Notes: generated from the sequence alone by a model not told the origin. DNA of 64,000 nucleotides from Kribbella catacumbae DSM 19601 (GCF_000372465.1 NZ_AQUZ01000030.1:42032-106031); one strand, 5' to 3'; positions 9,354-17,604 are shown, counted from the stretch's first letter. Program-made: numbers and translations.

Positions 9354-9602
9354 GTGAGTGCTGAGACTGGATGGACCTGGGCGCACTACAGCGCCGACAA
9401 GCCGCTTGGGCCTCCCGTGTGGCTTGGAGAGACCTACCCAACGGAGGCACAAGCCAGAGAAGCGCTTGTGCGCTACATACTCGCCCTGGACACCCCACAC
9501 CGAGAACTCGCTCTCCAGCAGCTCGCCGAAGAGTCCGCGAACCCAACCGTCGTACTCATGCTCCCGGACGCCGTCTTCACCACCCGAGCCACCGAGACCT
9601 GA
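9354..9602 (+). CDS. Hypothetical small protein (82 aa)
   Basis: GTG-start ORF translating to MSAETGWTWAHYSADKPLG and ending VFTTRATET. It contains a run TEAQAREALVRYIL that looks like an amphipathic helix, and the composition is balanced and protein-like, unlike the overlapping frames. No signal peptide, membrane segment or known domain is visible. A TACGTT-type -10 sequence just upstream would make the message nearly leaderless. It sits alone between the HNH gene and the convergent dienoyl-CoA reductase gene. Function unknown. Confidence 0.5.
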   Translation: MSAETGWTWAHYSADKPLGPPVWLGETYPTEAQAREALVRYILALDTPHRELALQQLAEESANPTVVLMLPDAVFTTRATET

Positions 9603-9701
9603 ACCTTAGGCAGTCTCAGCCCGAATGCCGCCAGCCTCATCGCCTACTTCTCAGCCCAAGGCCAACGGTCAGCCTCAGCGCCTCCTCAGCTCTCTATCTA
9701 T

Positions 9702-9772
9702 CTCTTGCTCTTGTACTTCGCTCTTGCTCTTGCACTTCGCTCTTGTACTCGTTCTTGTTCGTGTTCTTGTTC
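9702..9772. repeat. Short tandem repeat, 19-bp units, polypyrimidine
   Basis: Two adjacent 19-bp units, CTCTTGCTCTTGTACTTCG (9702-9720) and CTCTTGCTCTTGCACTTCG (9721-9739), differ at one base. They are followed by a partial third unit and degenerate TTCTTG steps up to 9772. One strand is almost purely pyrimidine, and composition is strikingly lower in G+C than the flanks. It ends exactly at the stop codon of the dienoyl-CoA reductase gene. Confidence 0.85.
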
Positions 9773-11785
9773 TTAGAGGGTGGCGGCGAGTTGGGTGCCT
9801 TGGGCGATGGCTCGTTTGGCGTCTAGTTCGGTGGCTACGTCGGCGCCGCCGATCAGGTGGACGGGGGCGGTCAGGCTGGCGGCCAGGTCGCGGACTGATT
9901 CCTGGCCGGCGCAGATGACGATGGTGTCGACGGCCAGGACGCGGGGCTTCTCGTGTTTGGGGCCGAAGGTGAGGTGGAGGCCTTCGTCGTCGATGCGTTC
10001 GTAGTTGACGCCCCGGAGTTGCTCGACGCCCTTGTTTTTCAGGGCTGCGCGATGCACCCAGCCGGTGGTCTTGCCGAGTCCGGCGCCGATCTTGCCGGGT
10101 TTGCGCTGGAGCAGGAAGACCTGGCGGGGTGATGGTTCGGGGCGCGGTTTGGCGAGGGCACCAGGTGCTGAGAGCGGATCGGTGACACCCCATTCGGCCT
10201 TCCAGGCGGCGAGGTCCAGGGTCGGCGAGTCGATGGTGGTGAGGAACTCGCTGACGTCCACGCCGATCCCGCCGGCGCCGATCACCGCGACGGACTTCCC
10301 GACCGGGCGGCCGTGGCGGACGACGTCGACGTACGAGAGGACCTTTTCGTGGTCGATGCCGGGGATGGACGGGATCCGCGGGACGACGCCGGTGGCGAGG
10401 ATGACCTCGTCGAAGCCCTCGAGATCCGCCGCGATGGCCCGGTGGCCGAGGTGGACCTTGACACCGGTCAACTCGAGGCGGCGTTCGTAGTACCGGATGG
10501 TCTCGGCGAACTCCTCCTTGCCGGGGATCCGTCGCGCGATCCCGAACTGCCCGCCGATCTCGTCATCCGCCTCGAACAGCTCGACGTCATGCCCGCGCTC
10601 AGCCGCCGTCACCGCCGCCGACAACCCCGCGGGCCCGGCACCGACCACAGCGATCCGGCGGGTACGACGTGTTGGCAGCAGCACCAGTTCGGTCTCGCGA
10701 CCGGCACGAGGATTCACCATGCAGCTCGCCTTGCGTTTGGCGAAGACATGATCCAGGCAGGCCTGGTTGCAGGCGATGCAGACGTTGATCTCGTCGGCTC
10801 GATCGGTAGTTGCCTTGAGCACCCATTCCGGGTCGGCCAGGAACGGGCGGGCCATGCTGATCAGGTCGGCGTCGCCGCGGGCCAGGACCTCCTCGCCGAC
10901 CTGGGGCAGGTTGATCCGGTTCGAGGTGACCACCGGGATCTTCACGTGCGGCCGGAACGACGCAGTGATGGAGGTGAACGCCGCGCGCGGCACCGACGTG
11001 ACGATGGTCGGCACCCGCGCCTCGTGCCAGCCGATGCCGGTGTTGATGATCGACGCGCCGGCCGCCTCGATCTCCTTGCCCAGCGCAACGACCTCTTCCC
11101 AGTCCTGACCGCCTTCGACCAGGTCGGCCATCGAGAGCCGGTAGATGATCAGGATGTCCGGCCCGACTCGTTGCCTGATGCCCCGGACGATCTCGATCGC
11201 GAGCCGGCGCCGGTTCTCCGCGCTGCCGCCCCAGCGGTCCTTGCGCTTGTTGGTCCGCTCGGCCAGGAACTGGTTGATGAAGTAGCCCTCGGACCCCATG
11301 ATCTCGACGCCGTCGTAGCCGCCCTCACGAGCCAGCGCCGCACAGTCGACGTACGCCGCGATCTGCCGCCGCACCCCGCGATCCGACAGAGCCCGCGGCT
11401 TGAACGGGTTGATCGGCGCCTTCAGAGCCGAAGCCGAGACGCTGAACGGGTGATAGGAGTAGCGCCCAGCATGCAGGATCTGCAAGGCGATCAGCCCGCC
11501 CTCGGCATGCACGGCATCGGTGACGATCCGATGCCCGCGAGCCTCCCGGCGAGTGCTGAGCTTCGAGCCGAAGGGAGTCAGCCAGCCGGTCCGGTTCGGC
11601 GCGTAGCCACCGGTGACGATCAGGCCGACCCCGCCGCGGGCCCGCTCGGCGAAGTACGCGGCGAGCTTCGGCAGGTCTTTGGCCCGGTCCTCGAGGCCGG
11701 TGTGCATCGAGCCCATGATCACGCGGTTCTTACATGTGACGTGGCCGAGGTCCAGCGGGGCCAGCAGGTTCGGGTACTCGCTCAT
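9773..11785 (-). CDS. fadH: NADPH-dependent 2,4-dienoyl-CoA reductase / old yellow enzyme family
   Basis: A 670-residue FadH-type flavoenzyme. The N-terminal half is an FMN-binding TIM barrel (GGYAPNRTGWL, ILHAGRYSYH, QFLAERTNKRKDRWGG). The cysteine motif CIACNQACLDHVFAKRKASC (about 345-364) would bind the 4Fe-4S cluster. The C-terminal half is an FAD/NADPH domain (VVGAGPAGLSAA near residue 390 and a second AVIGAGGIGVDVSEF near 505). By family it reduces 2,4-dienoyl-CoA during beta-oxidation of unsaturated fatty acids; close relatives reduce other enones. ATG at 11785 overlaps the stop of the PadR gene by 4 nt, so the two are co-transcribed. Confidence 0.88.
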   Translation of the reverse strand: MSEYPNLLAPLDLGHVTCKNRVIMGSMHTGLEDRAKDLPKLAAYFAERARGGVGLIVTGGYAPNRTGWLTPFGSKLSTRREARGHRIVTDAVHAEGGLIALQILHAGRYSYHPFSVSASALKAPINPFKPRALSDRGVRRQIAAYVDCAALAREGGYDGVEIMGSEGYFINQFLAERTNKRKDRWGGSAENRRRLAIEIVRGIRQRVGPDILIIYRLSMADLVEGGQDWEEVVALGKEIEAAGASIINTGIGWHEARVPTIVTSVPRAAFTSITASFRPHVKIPVVTSNRINLPQVGEEVLARGDADLISMARPFLADPEWVLKATTDRADEINVCIACNQACLDHVFAKRKASCMVNPRAGRETELVLLPTRRTRRIAVVGAGPAGLSAAVTAAERGHDVELFEADDEIGGQFGIARRIPGKEEFAETIRYYERRLELTGVKVHLGHRAIAADLEGFDEVILATGVVPRIPSIPGIDHEKVLSYVDVVRHGRPVGKSVAVIGAGGIGVDVSEFLTTIDSPTLDLAAWKAEWGVTDPLSAPGALAKPRPEPSPRQVFLLQRKPGKIGAGLGKTTGWVHRAALKNKGVEQLRGVNYERIDDEGLHLTFGPKHEKPRVLAVDTIVICAGQESVRDLAASLTAPVHLIGGADVATELDAKRAIAQGTQLAATL

Positions 11786-12342
11786 CGGGTGCCTTCCGAT
11801 CGCATCGCCTGAATGACTTCGTCGCACCAGGCCACGAAGGACTCCTCCGCGCGGACGCCGCCACGCAGTACGAGGTACTGATGCAGTTCGCGGCCGTTGA
11901 GCTTGTCCGCCCCCGACGAATCGCTCTGTGGGAAGTCGCGGCGCTGGATGCCGCGATAGATCTCCAGCCGGGTCGAGTGCTCGGCCCGGTGCCGCTCGAC
12001 TTCCCGCAGTACTGCGGCCGTGTCGCCCAGCGAGGCTCCGCGCAACTTCACGCCCAGACCGTCGCGCAGGATGGCCGGGTCGACGGGCTCGGCGAGCCAG
12101 CGGGTCAGCTCGTCGCGGCCGGCCGGCGACACCTCGTAGACCTTCTTGTCCGGGCGGCCGTCCTGGGCGACATCGGTGTGAGTGACCCAGCCGGCGTCGT
12201 CCATCCGGCGCAGCACCCGGTAGATCTGCTGGTGGGTCGCCGGCCAGAAGTACCCGATCGACCGGTCGAACCGCCGGGCCAGCTCGTAACCGGACCCGGC
12301 GCGCTCGGTCAGCGAGACGAGAATCGCGTGTTCGAGGGCCAT
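11782..12342 (-). CDS. PadR family transcriptional regulator
   Basis: A 186-residue protein starting MALEHAILVSLTERAGSGYEL, the hallmark PadR winged-helix start. RRFDRSIGYFWPATHQQIYRVLRRM is the recognition region, and the C-terminal half is the helical Vir-type dimerisation domain. It is the promoter-proximal gene of the fadH operon, so autoregulation plus control of the reductase in response to a small ligand is the likely role. The start at 12342 fits the conserved family N-terminus; the frame upstream is not conserved-looking. Confidence 0.9.
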   Translation of the reverse strand: MALEHAILVSLTERAGSGYELARRFDRSIGYFWPATHQQIYRVLRRMDDAGWVTHTDVAQDGRPDKKVYEVSPAGRDELTRWLAEPVDPAILRDGLGVKLRGASLGDTAAVLREVERHRAEHSTRLEIYRGIQRRDFPQSDSSGADKLNGRELHQYLVLRGGVRAEESFVAWCDEVIQAMRSEGTR

Positions 12343-12359
12343 GGAGCCGACCATATCTA

Positions 12360-12373
12360 TGCAACGAGTTGCA
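12360..12373. promoter_or_regulatory. Palindrome, candidate PadR operator
   Basis: TGCAACGAGTTGCA is a perfect inverted repeat (TGCAAC / GTTGCA, 2-nt spacer), 18 nt before the padR start. A further TTGCA-type half-site follows on the right. The position suits an autoregulatory operator. Binding by this PadR is inferred. Confidence 0.5.
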
Positions 12374-12461
12374 CTGCACCTGATTGCAAGCCAACTCACA
12401 TCCAGCCAGTTGGCCGATGCGGGAGAATGGTTGCAGACGCCAGCTATTGCGGGGAGCGGAC

Positions 12462-12938
12462 ATGGACCACCCGACCAGGACGACGTTGCCCGGGATCGGC
12501 ACCCGGTACGACCTCATCACCGACGGCGGCAAGCACGTCTCGGTGGTAGTGCACACGGACGGCCGGCGGTTCCTGGGGTTCCATGATCCGGAGGACGACG
12601 ACAGTTGCCTCGGCAGCGTGCCGCTCGACCCGGCCGAGGCGAGCGCGCTCGGCCAGTTGCTGATCCCCGCGCCGATCGAACCGCTGCGCGGCGACATCGA
12701 GATCGACCTGGTCACCGAACAGATCCCGATCACCAGCCGCTCCCCGTACTCCGGCCGCACGCTCGGCGACACCCAGGCGCGTAGCCGGACCGGCGCGTCG
12801 ATCGTGGCCATCCTGCGCCGCACCGGCGCGATCCCGTCGCCGGCCCCCGACTTCCGGTTCGCGACCGGGGACACGATCGTCGTGGTCGGCACCCGCGAGG
12901 GCGTCGACGCCGTCGCCGAACTGATCACCGGTGGCTGA
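12462..12938 (+). CDS. Cation:proton antiporter regulatory subunit (TrkA-C domain)
   Basis: A 158-residue cytosolic protein. The N-terminal half resembles the KhtT-type start (LPGIGTRYDLITDGGKHVSVVVH). The C-terminal half is a TrkA-C (RCK_C) domain ending FRFATGDTIVVVGTREGVDAVAEL. By analogy with KhtT/KhtU it gates the antiporter encoded next, sensing nucleotide or ionic state. GGGGAG precedes the ATG. The downstream antiporter GTG lies inside this gene, so translation is coupled. Confidence 0.85.
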   Translation: MDHPTRTTLPGIGTRYDLITDGGKHVSVVVHTDGRRFLGFHDPEDDDSCLGSVPLDPAEASALGQLLIPAPIEPLRGDIEIDLVTEQIPITSRSPYSGRTLGDTQARSRTGASIVAILRRTGAIPSPAPDFRFATGDTIVVVGTREGVDAVAELITGG

Positions 12939-14160
12939 GATGCACGATATGACCGCCCTGCTGATCGAGCTGGGCGCGGTACTGCTTGCCCTCGGCATCC
13001 TCGGCCGGATCGCCGGCCGGGTCGGGTTCTCGCCGATTCCCCTTTATCTGCTGGCCGGTCTGGCCTTCGGGCACGGCGGGTTGCTGCCGCTGGACGCGTC
13101 CGAGGAGTTCGTTGCCACCGGCGCCGAAATCGGTGTGATCCTGCTGCTGTTGCTGCTCGGGCTCGAGTACACGGCAGCCGATCTGGTCGGCACGCTGAAA
13201 ACGCAGTACCTGTCCGGCGTCGTCGACTTCCTGCTGAACGCATTGCCGGGCGCGGCCGTCGCATTGCTGCTGGGCTGGGGACCGGTCGCGGCCGTCGCGC
13301 TGGCCGGTGTCACCTGGATCTCGTCGTCGGGCGTGATCGCCAAGGTGGTCGGCGATCTGGGCCGGCTGGGCAACCGCGAGACGCCGGTCGTGCTCGGGAT
13401 CCTGGTCCTCGAAGACCTGTCGATGGCGGTCTATCTGCCGATCCTGACCGCGCTGCTGGCCGGCGTGGGCCTGGCCGGTGGCAGCATCACGTTGCTGATC
13501 TCCCTCGGCACGGTGAGCGTCGTGCTGTTCGTTGCCCTGCGCTACGGACGGGTGATCAGCCGGGCCGTCTCCTCGGACAACCCGGAGATGCTGCTGCTCG
13601 TCGTGCTCGGGCTGACGCTGCTCGTCGCGGGCATCGCGGCAAAGCTGCAGGTGTCGGCGGCGGTCGGCGCCTTCCTCGTCGGGATCGCATTGTCGGGTGA
13701 GGTCGCCAAGGGCGCGCGCAATCTGCTCAGCCCGCTGCGGGACCTGTTCGCCGCGGTGTTCTTCGTCTTCTTCGGGCTGAGCACCGACCCGGCCGACATC
13801 CCGCCCGTACTGGGGATCGCACTGGCGCTCGCCGTACTGACCTCGCTGACCAAGATCGCGACAGGCTGGTACGCCGCCCGCCGGGCCGGCGTGAAATCCG
13901 CGGGCCGCTGGCGAGCCGGTGGCACGTTGGTGGCGCGTGGCGAGTTCTCGATCGTGATCGCCGGCCTGGCGGTCGGGGTCGAACCGCGACTCGGCCCGCT
14001 GGCGACGGCGTACGTGCTGATCCTCGTCATCCTCGGCCCGATCGCCGCTCGCTTCACCGAACCGGCCGCCCGCAGACTGACCAACCTCCCCAAAGATCCT
14101 GAGCCCGTCGCCCCTCCCGCAGCGGAGCGGCTGGACGACACGGCCAACACTCGCGGTTGA
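12931..14160 (+). CDS. Monovalent cation:proton antiporter (CPA2/KefB type)
   Basis: A protein of 409 residues with 12-13 hydrophobic segments, the Na+/H+ exchanger fold of the CPA2 family. Family patterns include LLLLLGLEYTAADL and SAAVGAFLVGIALSG, with the charged membrane segments typical of the ion site. It exchanges K+ or Na+ for protons across the cell membrane and partners with the TrkA-C protein just upstream. Start is ambiguous: GTG at 12931 overlaps the upstream gene, and in-frame ATGs follow at 12940 and 12949. The stop codon lies inside the left arm of a long inverted repeat. Confidence 0.88.
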   Translation: MAEMHDMTALLIELGAVLLALGILGRIAGRVGFSPIPLYLLAGLAFGHGGLLPLDASEEFVATGAEIGVILLLLLLGLEYTAADLVGTLKTQYLSGVVDFLLNALPGAAVALLLGWGPVAAVALAGVTWISSSGVIAKVVGDLGRLGNRETPVVLGILVLEDLSMAVYLPILTALLAGVGLAGGSITLLISLGTVSVVLFVALRYGRVISRAVSSDNPEMLLLVVLGLTLLVAGIAAKLQVSAAVGAFLVGIALSGEVAKGARNLLSPLRDLFAAVFFVFFGLSTDPADIPPVLGIALALAVLTSLTKIATGWYAARRAGVKSAGRWRAGGTLVARGEFSIVIAGLAVGVEPRLGPLATAYVLILVILGPIAARFTEPAARRLTNLPKDPEPVAPPAAERLDDTANTRG

Positions 14161-14277
14161 CCGGACCGCCACCACACACCAACTTCCTCTCTGCGCCACC
14201 GAACGGGCGAAGCTGAGCGTGAATGGGTGCGATCTCCCCCGATCAGCAGGCCTTGGTGTGTGATGGCGGTCCGGTCA
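14158..14277. repeat. 120-bp element with 25-bp terminal inverted repeats
   Basis: The left arm (14158-14182) and right arm (14253-14277) are reverse complements over 25 nt with a single mismatch, separated by 70 nt. The arms begin with the stop codons of two convergent genes (TGA 14158-14160 and TCA 14275-14277). It could fold as a long hairpin acting as a two-way terminator, or be a small non-autonomous mobile element. No T-tract is present, and only a 4-bp GCGG repeat is seen near both outer edges. Confidence 0.8.
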
Positions 14278-14862
14278 GCGGGGGTGATTCGCGCGTTGGT
14301 TGACCGCGGCGAGGGTGACCGTCTGGGTGATGCGGTGGGCGCGGGTTTCGGGGCGCTTGGCCAGGGCGATCCACTCGAGGATCCGGCGCTTGGACGACGG
14401 CGAGAAGGCTGCGAAGTGCTTCGCGGCCTCCTCACACCCGTCGAGCTCCGCCTGCAGGTCGGCCGGGATCACGCCATTCTGGGCCTCGGCCAGGCAGTCC
14501 CAGGTGCCAGTGCGATGAGCTAGATCGAGCAACTCCTGACCCGCAGCCTCCATCAGCCCGGCGGCGAGCAGTTTCTCGACGCGGTCGCGGTTGACCTGGC
14601 TCCAGGTACTGCGTGGGTTGCGCGGCGTGAAGGTCTGGTAGGTGCTGGAGTCGTCGCGGCGCAACGTCTTGCTGTCGATCCACCCGAAGCAGAGCGCGTG
14701 CTCGACCGCCTCGGCCAGGTTGATCCCGGTCTCGCCCTTGCGGTGGACAACCACCCACACCGCGCGCTCGGTCCGCCCGTGCTGCGCCAGCCACTCGCGC
14801 CACTCCCCGACCGTCGCCGGGTCGAACGCCTCGTCATCGGTGACTACCTGCTTTGTGCTCAT
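14275..14862 (-). CDS. YdeI/OmpD-associated family protein
   Basis: A 195-residue protein of the YdeI/OmpD-associated family. Supporting patterns are WREWLAQHGRTERAVWVVVHRKG near the N-terminus, AVEHALCFGWIDSKTLRRDD, FTPRNPRSTWSQVNRDRVEKL and the C-terminal helical block ending RRILEWIALAKRPETRAHRI. Relatives have been linked to bacteriocin or antimicrobial-peptide tolerance, but the biochemical role is not known. ATG at 14862 was chosen over an in-frame ATG 30 nt upstream because the family N-terminus starts close to it. Its stop codon is part of the inverted-repeat element. Confidence 0.78.
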   Translation of the reverse strand: MSTKQVVTDDEAFDPATVGEWREWLAQHGRTERAVWVVVHRKGETGINLAEAVEHALCFGWIDSKTLRRDDSSTYQTFTPRNPRSTWSQVNRDRVEKLLAAGLMEAAGQELLDLAHRTGTWDCLAEAQNGVIPADLQAELDGCEEAAKHFAAFSPSSKRRILEWIALAKRPETRAHRITQTVTLAAVNQRANHPR

Positions 14863-14908
14863 ACCCAGAGCATGCTCCCGATAAGTGCTCATCCACTGAG
14901 CACTTTGT

Positions 14909-15394
14909 TCAGAAGAGTACGTCGGACCGCTCGTGGTCGAGCAACCGCTGCTTGCGGTCCAGCCCGCCGCCGTACCCGGTCAGGCTTCCCGTCGAGCCGA
15001 TGACGCGATGGCACGGCACGATGATGCTGACCGGGTTCTTCCCGTTGGCGAGGCCGACCGCCCGGGACGCACCCGGGACCAGGCCGAGGGTGGCGGCGAG
15101 TTGCCCGTACGTCGTGACCTCGCCGTAAGGGATGTCCTGCAACGCCTCCCAGACCCGCTGCTGGAAGGGCGTGCCGGTCAGCTTCAGCGGTACGTCGAAG
15201 GTGGTGCGCTCGCCCGCGAAGTACTCCTTCAACTGTTGCTCGACCTCGGGCAGGATCGAGTCGTCGCGCAGCCCGAAGATCTCCTGCGGCGGGCGATGCC
15301 GCTGCTGCTCCATGTACAGCCCGGCCAGCTCCCCCGTGTCCGCGGCCACCAGCGTGAGCGACCCGAGCGGGCTCTCGATCACCGCGTGAGTCAC
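14909..15394 (-). CDS. ogt: Methylated-DNA-[protein]-cysteine S-methyltransferase
   Basis: A 161-residue O6-alkylguanine-DNA alkyltransferase. The acceptor motif IIVPCHRVIGSTGSLTGYGGG holds the active cysteine, and the helix-turn-helix stretch TPFQQRVWEALQDIPYGEVTTYG contacts DNA. It transfers the alkyl group from damaged guanine to itself irreversibly. I place the start at GTG 15394 because it overlaps the GNAT stop in a coupled GTGA and gives MTHAVIESPLG; a GTG at 15409 is possible. Third gene of the alkylation-repair operon. Confidence 0.92.
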   Translation of the reverse strand: MTHAVIESPLGSLTLVAADTGELAGLYMEQQRHRPPQEIFGLRDDSILPEVEQQLKEYFAGERTTFDVPLKLTGTPFQQRVWEALQDIPYGEVTTYGQLAATLGLVPGASRAVGLANGKNPVSIIVPCHRVIGSTGSLTGYGGGLDRKQRLLDHERSDVLF

Positions 15395-15963
15395 TGCGAT
15401 GCCGCCCACTGCGCACTGATGATCCGGTAGAGCACGTGTCGCTGCAACGGATGGCCCGCAGCCAACCTCGGGTGGTCGAAGTCGCCGGCCTGGTCGTGCG
15501 TCATGCCGATCCGCTCCATCACCCGCTGGGAGGGTTTGTTCGTGGTCGTCGTGAACGAGACCAGTTCCTCAAGTCCAGCCGGCCCGAACGCATAGGCCAG
15601 CGAGGCCCGCGCCGCCTCGGACGCATAACCGTTGCCCCAGGCATCCTTTGCCAGACGCCAGCCGATCTCGACGGCCGGCATGAAGTGCGCCTCGAAGCTC
15701 GGCACCGACAACCCGGTGAAGCCGATGAACTGCCCGGTCTCCCGTACTTCGACAGCCCACAGCCCGAAGCCCCGCTCGGCGAACCTCGCTTTGCTCCGCT
15801 CGATCAGGGCGTCACTGTCCGCCCGCGTCGTCAGTGCCGGGAAGTGCTCCATCACGGCCGGGTCCGCGTTCATCGCCGCGAACGGCTCGTAGTCGCTGTC
15901 CTTCCACTGCCGGAGCAGCAGACGGTCGGTGGCCAGCTCGGGGCGGTGGTTCGGCTGAGTCAT
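15391..15963 (-). CDS. GNAT family N-acetyltransferase (RimJ/RimL-like)
   Basis: A 190-residue protein with the Acetyltransf_3 pattern: LATDRLLLRQWKDSDYEPFAAM at the start, GWRLAKDAWGNGYASEAARASL for the acetyl-CoA loop, and TTTTNKPSQRVMERIGM near the C-terminus. It acetylates an amino group using acetyl-CoA; the substrate is unknown. It is locked between ada-alkA (1-nt gap) and ogt (4-nt overlap), an arrangement that suggests, but does not prove, a link to alkylation stress. Confidence 0.88.
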   Translation of the reverse strand: MTQPNHRPELATDRLLLRQWKDSDYEPFAAMNADPAVMEHFPALTTRADSDALIERSKARFAERGFGLWAVEVRETGQFIGFTGLSVPSFEAHFMPAVEIGWRLAKDAWGNGYASEAARASLAYAFGPAGLEELVSFTTTTNKPSQRVMERIGMTHDQAGDFDHPRLAAGHPLQRHVLYRIISAQWAASQ

Positions 15964-15964
15964 G

Positions 15965-17449
15965 TCACTCCGCACTCTCGACGGCAGGGATCTTGTTGAT
16001 GGCGTGGTCTCCGGTCGCCCACAGATACTGCACGGCGTACGCGCGCCACGGCCGCCAGGCCCGGGCATGCTCCGTCAGTACTTTAGGGGCCTCCGGCAAC
16101 CCCAGCTCGCGAGCGGCGTACTTGATGCCCAGATCGCTGGCCACGAAGGCGTCCGGATCACCGAGCGCGCGCATCGCGATCGACTCGACCGTCCACGGAC
16201 CGATACCGGGCAACGCCGCGAGCTGCTCGCGCGCCTTGTCCCAGTCGCTGCCGGCGCCGAGGTCGATCTCCCCGGCCGCGAGCGTGGCGACCAGCGTGGT
16301 CAACGTCGTACGCCGGGACTTCGGGAACGCGAGCGTCTCGGGATCAAGCCCGGCCAGCGCCTCCATCGTCGGGAACAGGTGAGTCAATCCACCGGCCGGA
16401 TCCTCGATGGGCTCGCCATAAGCCTGGACGAGCCGGCTGGCGTGAGTCCGCGCCGCGGCCGTCGACACCTGCTGCCCAAGCACGGCCCGTACTGCGAACT
16501 CCGCGCCGTCGACGGTGTGCGGCACCCGCCGGCCTGGTGCCTTGTCGATCAGCGGTGCGAGCACAGGGTCGGTCCGCAGCCGGTCGTCGACGGCGGTCGG
16601 ATCCGCATCGAGGTCGAGCATCCGGCGGCAGCGGCTGATCGCGATCGCCAGGTCGCGCTGGTCGGTGAGGGACAACTGGCAAGCGATGTGGTCTGGCATC
16701 GGCCGGAGCGCGACGACGCCGTGCCCGTGCGGCAGCCGCAGCGTCCGGCGGTAGGCGCCGCCATGCCATTCCTCCACACCTGGCACGCCGGTCGCGATCA
16801 GGTGCCCGAAGAGGTTGTCGGGCGTCAACGGCTGACGGAACGGCAGCCGCAACGAGATCGTGCCCGGGGCTGCGGTCGCGTTCCCGCGTTTGGAGCGCGT
16901 GCGCAGCTCGCTCGGCGAGAGCGCGAAGACCTCCTGCACCGTCTCGTTGAACGTCCGCACACTGGAGAATCCTGCGGCGAAAGCGACATCGGCCATCTGC
17001 AGCGAACTGGTCTCGATCAGCAGCCGCGCGGTCTGGGCCCGCTGCGCCCTGGCCAGCGCGAGCGGCCCCGCACCGAGCTCGGCCTGCAACTGCCGCTGCA
17101 CCTGGCGAACGCTGTAGCCGAGCTGCGTCGCCAGCCCCGGTACGCCGTCGCGGTCGACCACGCCGTCGCCGATCAAGCGCATCGCCCGCGCGACCAGGTC
17201 GGCCCGGTGATTCCACTCGGGCGACCCCGGGCTGGCATCCGGACGGCAGCGCTTGCAGGCGCGGAACCCGGCCTGCTGGGCAGCGGCGGCGCTCGGGTAG
17301 AACCGCATGTTCTCAACCTTGGGCGGCACCACCGGGCAGCTCGGCCGGCAGTAGATCTTGGTGGTCAGGACTGCAGTGAAGAACCACCCGTCGAACCGGG
17401 CGTCCTTCGACTGAACCGCTCGCACGCACCGCTCGACGCATTCATACAC
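15965..17449 (-). CDS. Ada-AlkA fusion: methyl-sensing regulator and 3-methyladenine glycosylase
   Basis: A 494-residue three-domain protein. Residues 1-75 are the Ada zinc domain with Cys34, Cys38, Cys65 and Cys68. Residues about 80-185 are an AraC-type double helix-turn-helix. Residues about 200-490 are AlkA, with the helix-hairpin-helix LAALPGIGPWTVESIAMRAL and the catalytic-Asp region DAFVASDLGI. The zinc cysteine accepts a methyl group from DNA phosphotriesters, switching the protein to an activator, while the AlkA part excises alkylated bases. It heads an operon with a GNAT and ogt. The start is the GTG at 17449. Confidence 0.92.
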   Translation of the reverse strand: MYECVERCVRAVQSKDARFDGWFFTAVLTTKIYCRPSCPVVPPKVENMRFYPSAAAAQQAGFRACKRCRPDASPGSPEWNHRADLVARAMRLIGDGVVDRDGVPGLATQLGYSVRQVQRQLQAELGAGPLALARAQRAQTARLLIETSSLQMADVAFAAGFSSVRTFNETVQEVFALSPSELRTRSKRGNATAAPGTISLRLPFRQPLTPDNLFGHLIATGVPGVEEWHGGAYRRTLRLPHGHGVVALRPMPDHIACQLSLTDQRDLAIAISRCRRMLDLDADPTAVDDRLRTDPVLAPLIDKAPGRRVPHTVDGAEFAVRAVLGQQVSTAAARTHASRLVQAYGEPIEDPAGGLTHLFPTMEALAGLDPETLAFPKSRRTTLTTLVATLAAGEIDLGAGSDWDKAREQLAALPGIGPWTVESIAMRALGDPDAFVASDLGIKYAARELGLPEAPKVLTEHARAWRPWRAYAVQYLWATGDHAINKIPAVESAE

Positions 17450-17530
17450 ATCCCCAGCATCCCCGGCCCCACCGACAGTTTCTAGCGAATTTGCGACATC
17501 GAGGTACGCCGCCCCTCAACGCCCGCAGTA

Positions 17531-17569
17531 GCGGAAATACGACCTGAGGATCCCGGGTCGTATTTCCGC
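17531..17569. promoter_or_regulatory. Perfect 14-bp inverted repeat between divergent genes
   Basis: Arms GCGGAAATACGACC (17531-17544) and GGTCGTATTTCCGC (17556-17569) are exact reverse complements with an 11-nt spacer. The site lies between the divergent ada-alkA and SDR genes, 36 nt before the SDR start. Local sequence is less GC-rich than around it. This suits a dimeric repressor operator, or an Ada-type box, rather than a terminator. Confidence 0.65.
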
Positions 17570-17604
17570 CAGCCTGGCCGGGCTCGGGCGGGAAGGCTGA
17601 AGCT

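Noticed and set aside
9773..13264. Single 1163-codon minus-strand frame covering fadH, padR and beyond
   Set aside because: Only the part from ATG 11785 matches FadH. The upstream part is Arg/Pro-rich and runs through padR in another frame and the antiporter subunit on the other strand.
13260..14160. A defence or biosynthetic island
   Set aside because: No nuclease-helicase, toxin-antitoxin, retron, NRPS/PKS or RiPP signature was found anywhere; accessory regions here are transport, regulation and decayed genes.
14153..14281. Target-site duplication flanking the 120-bp inverted-repeat element
   Set aside because: Only GCGG occurs near both ends and on the left it is offset by one base, so it is not convincing.
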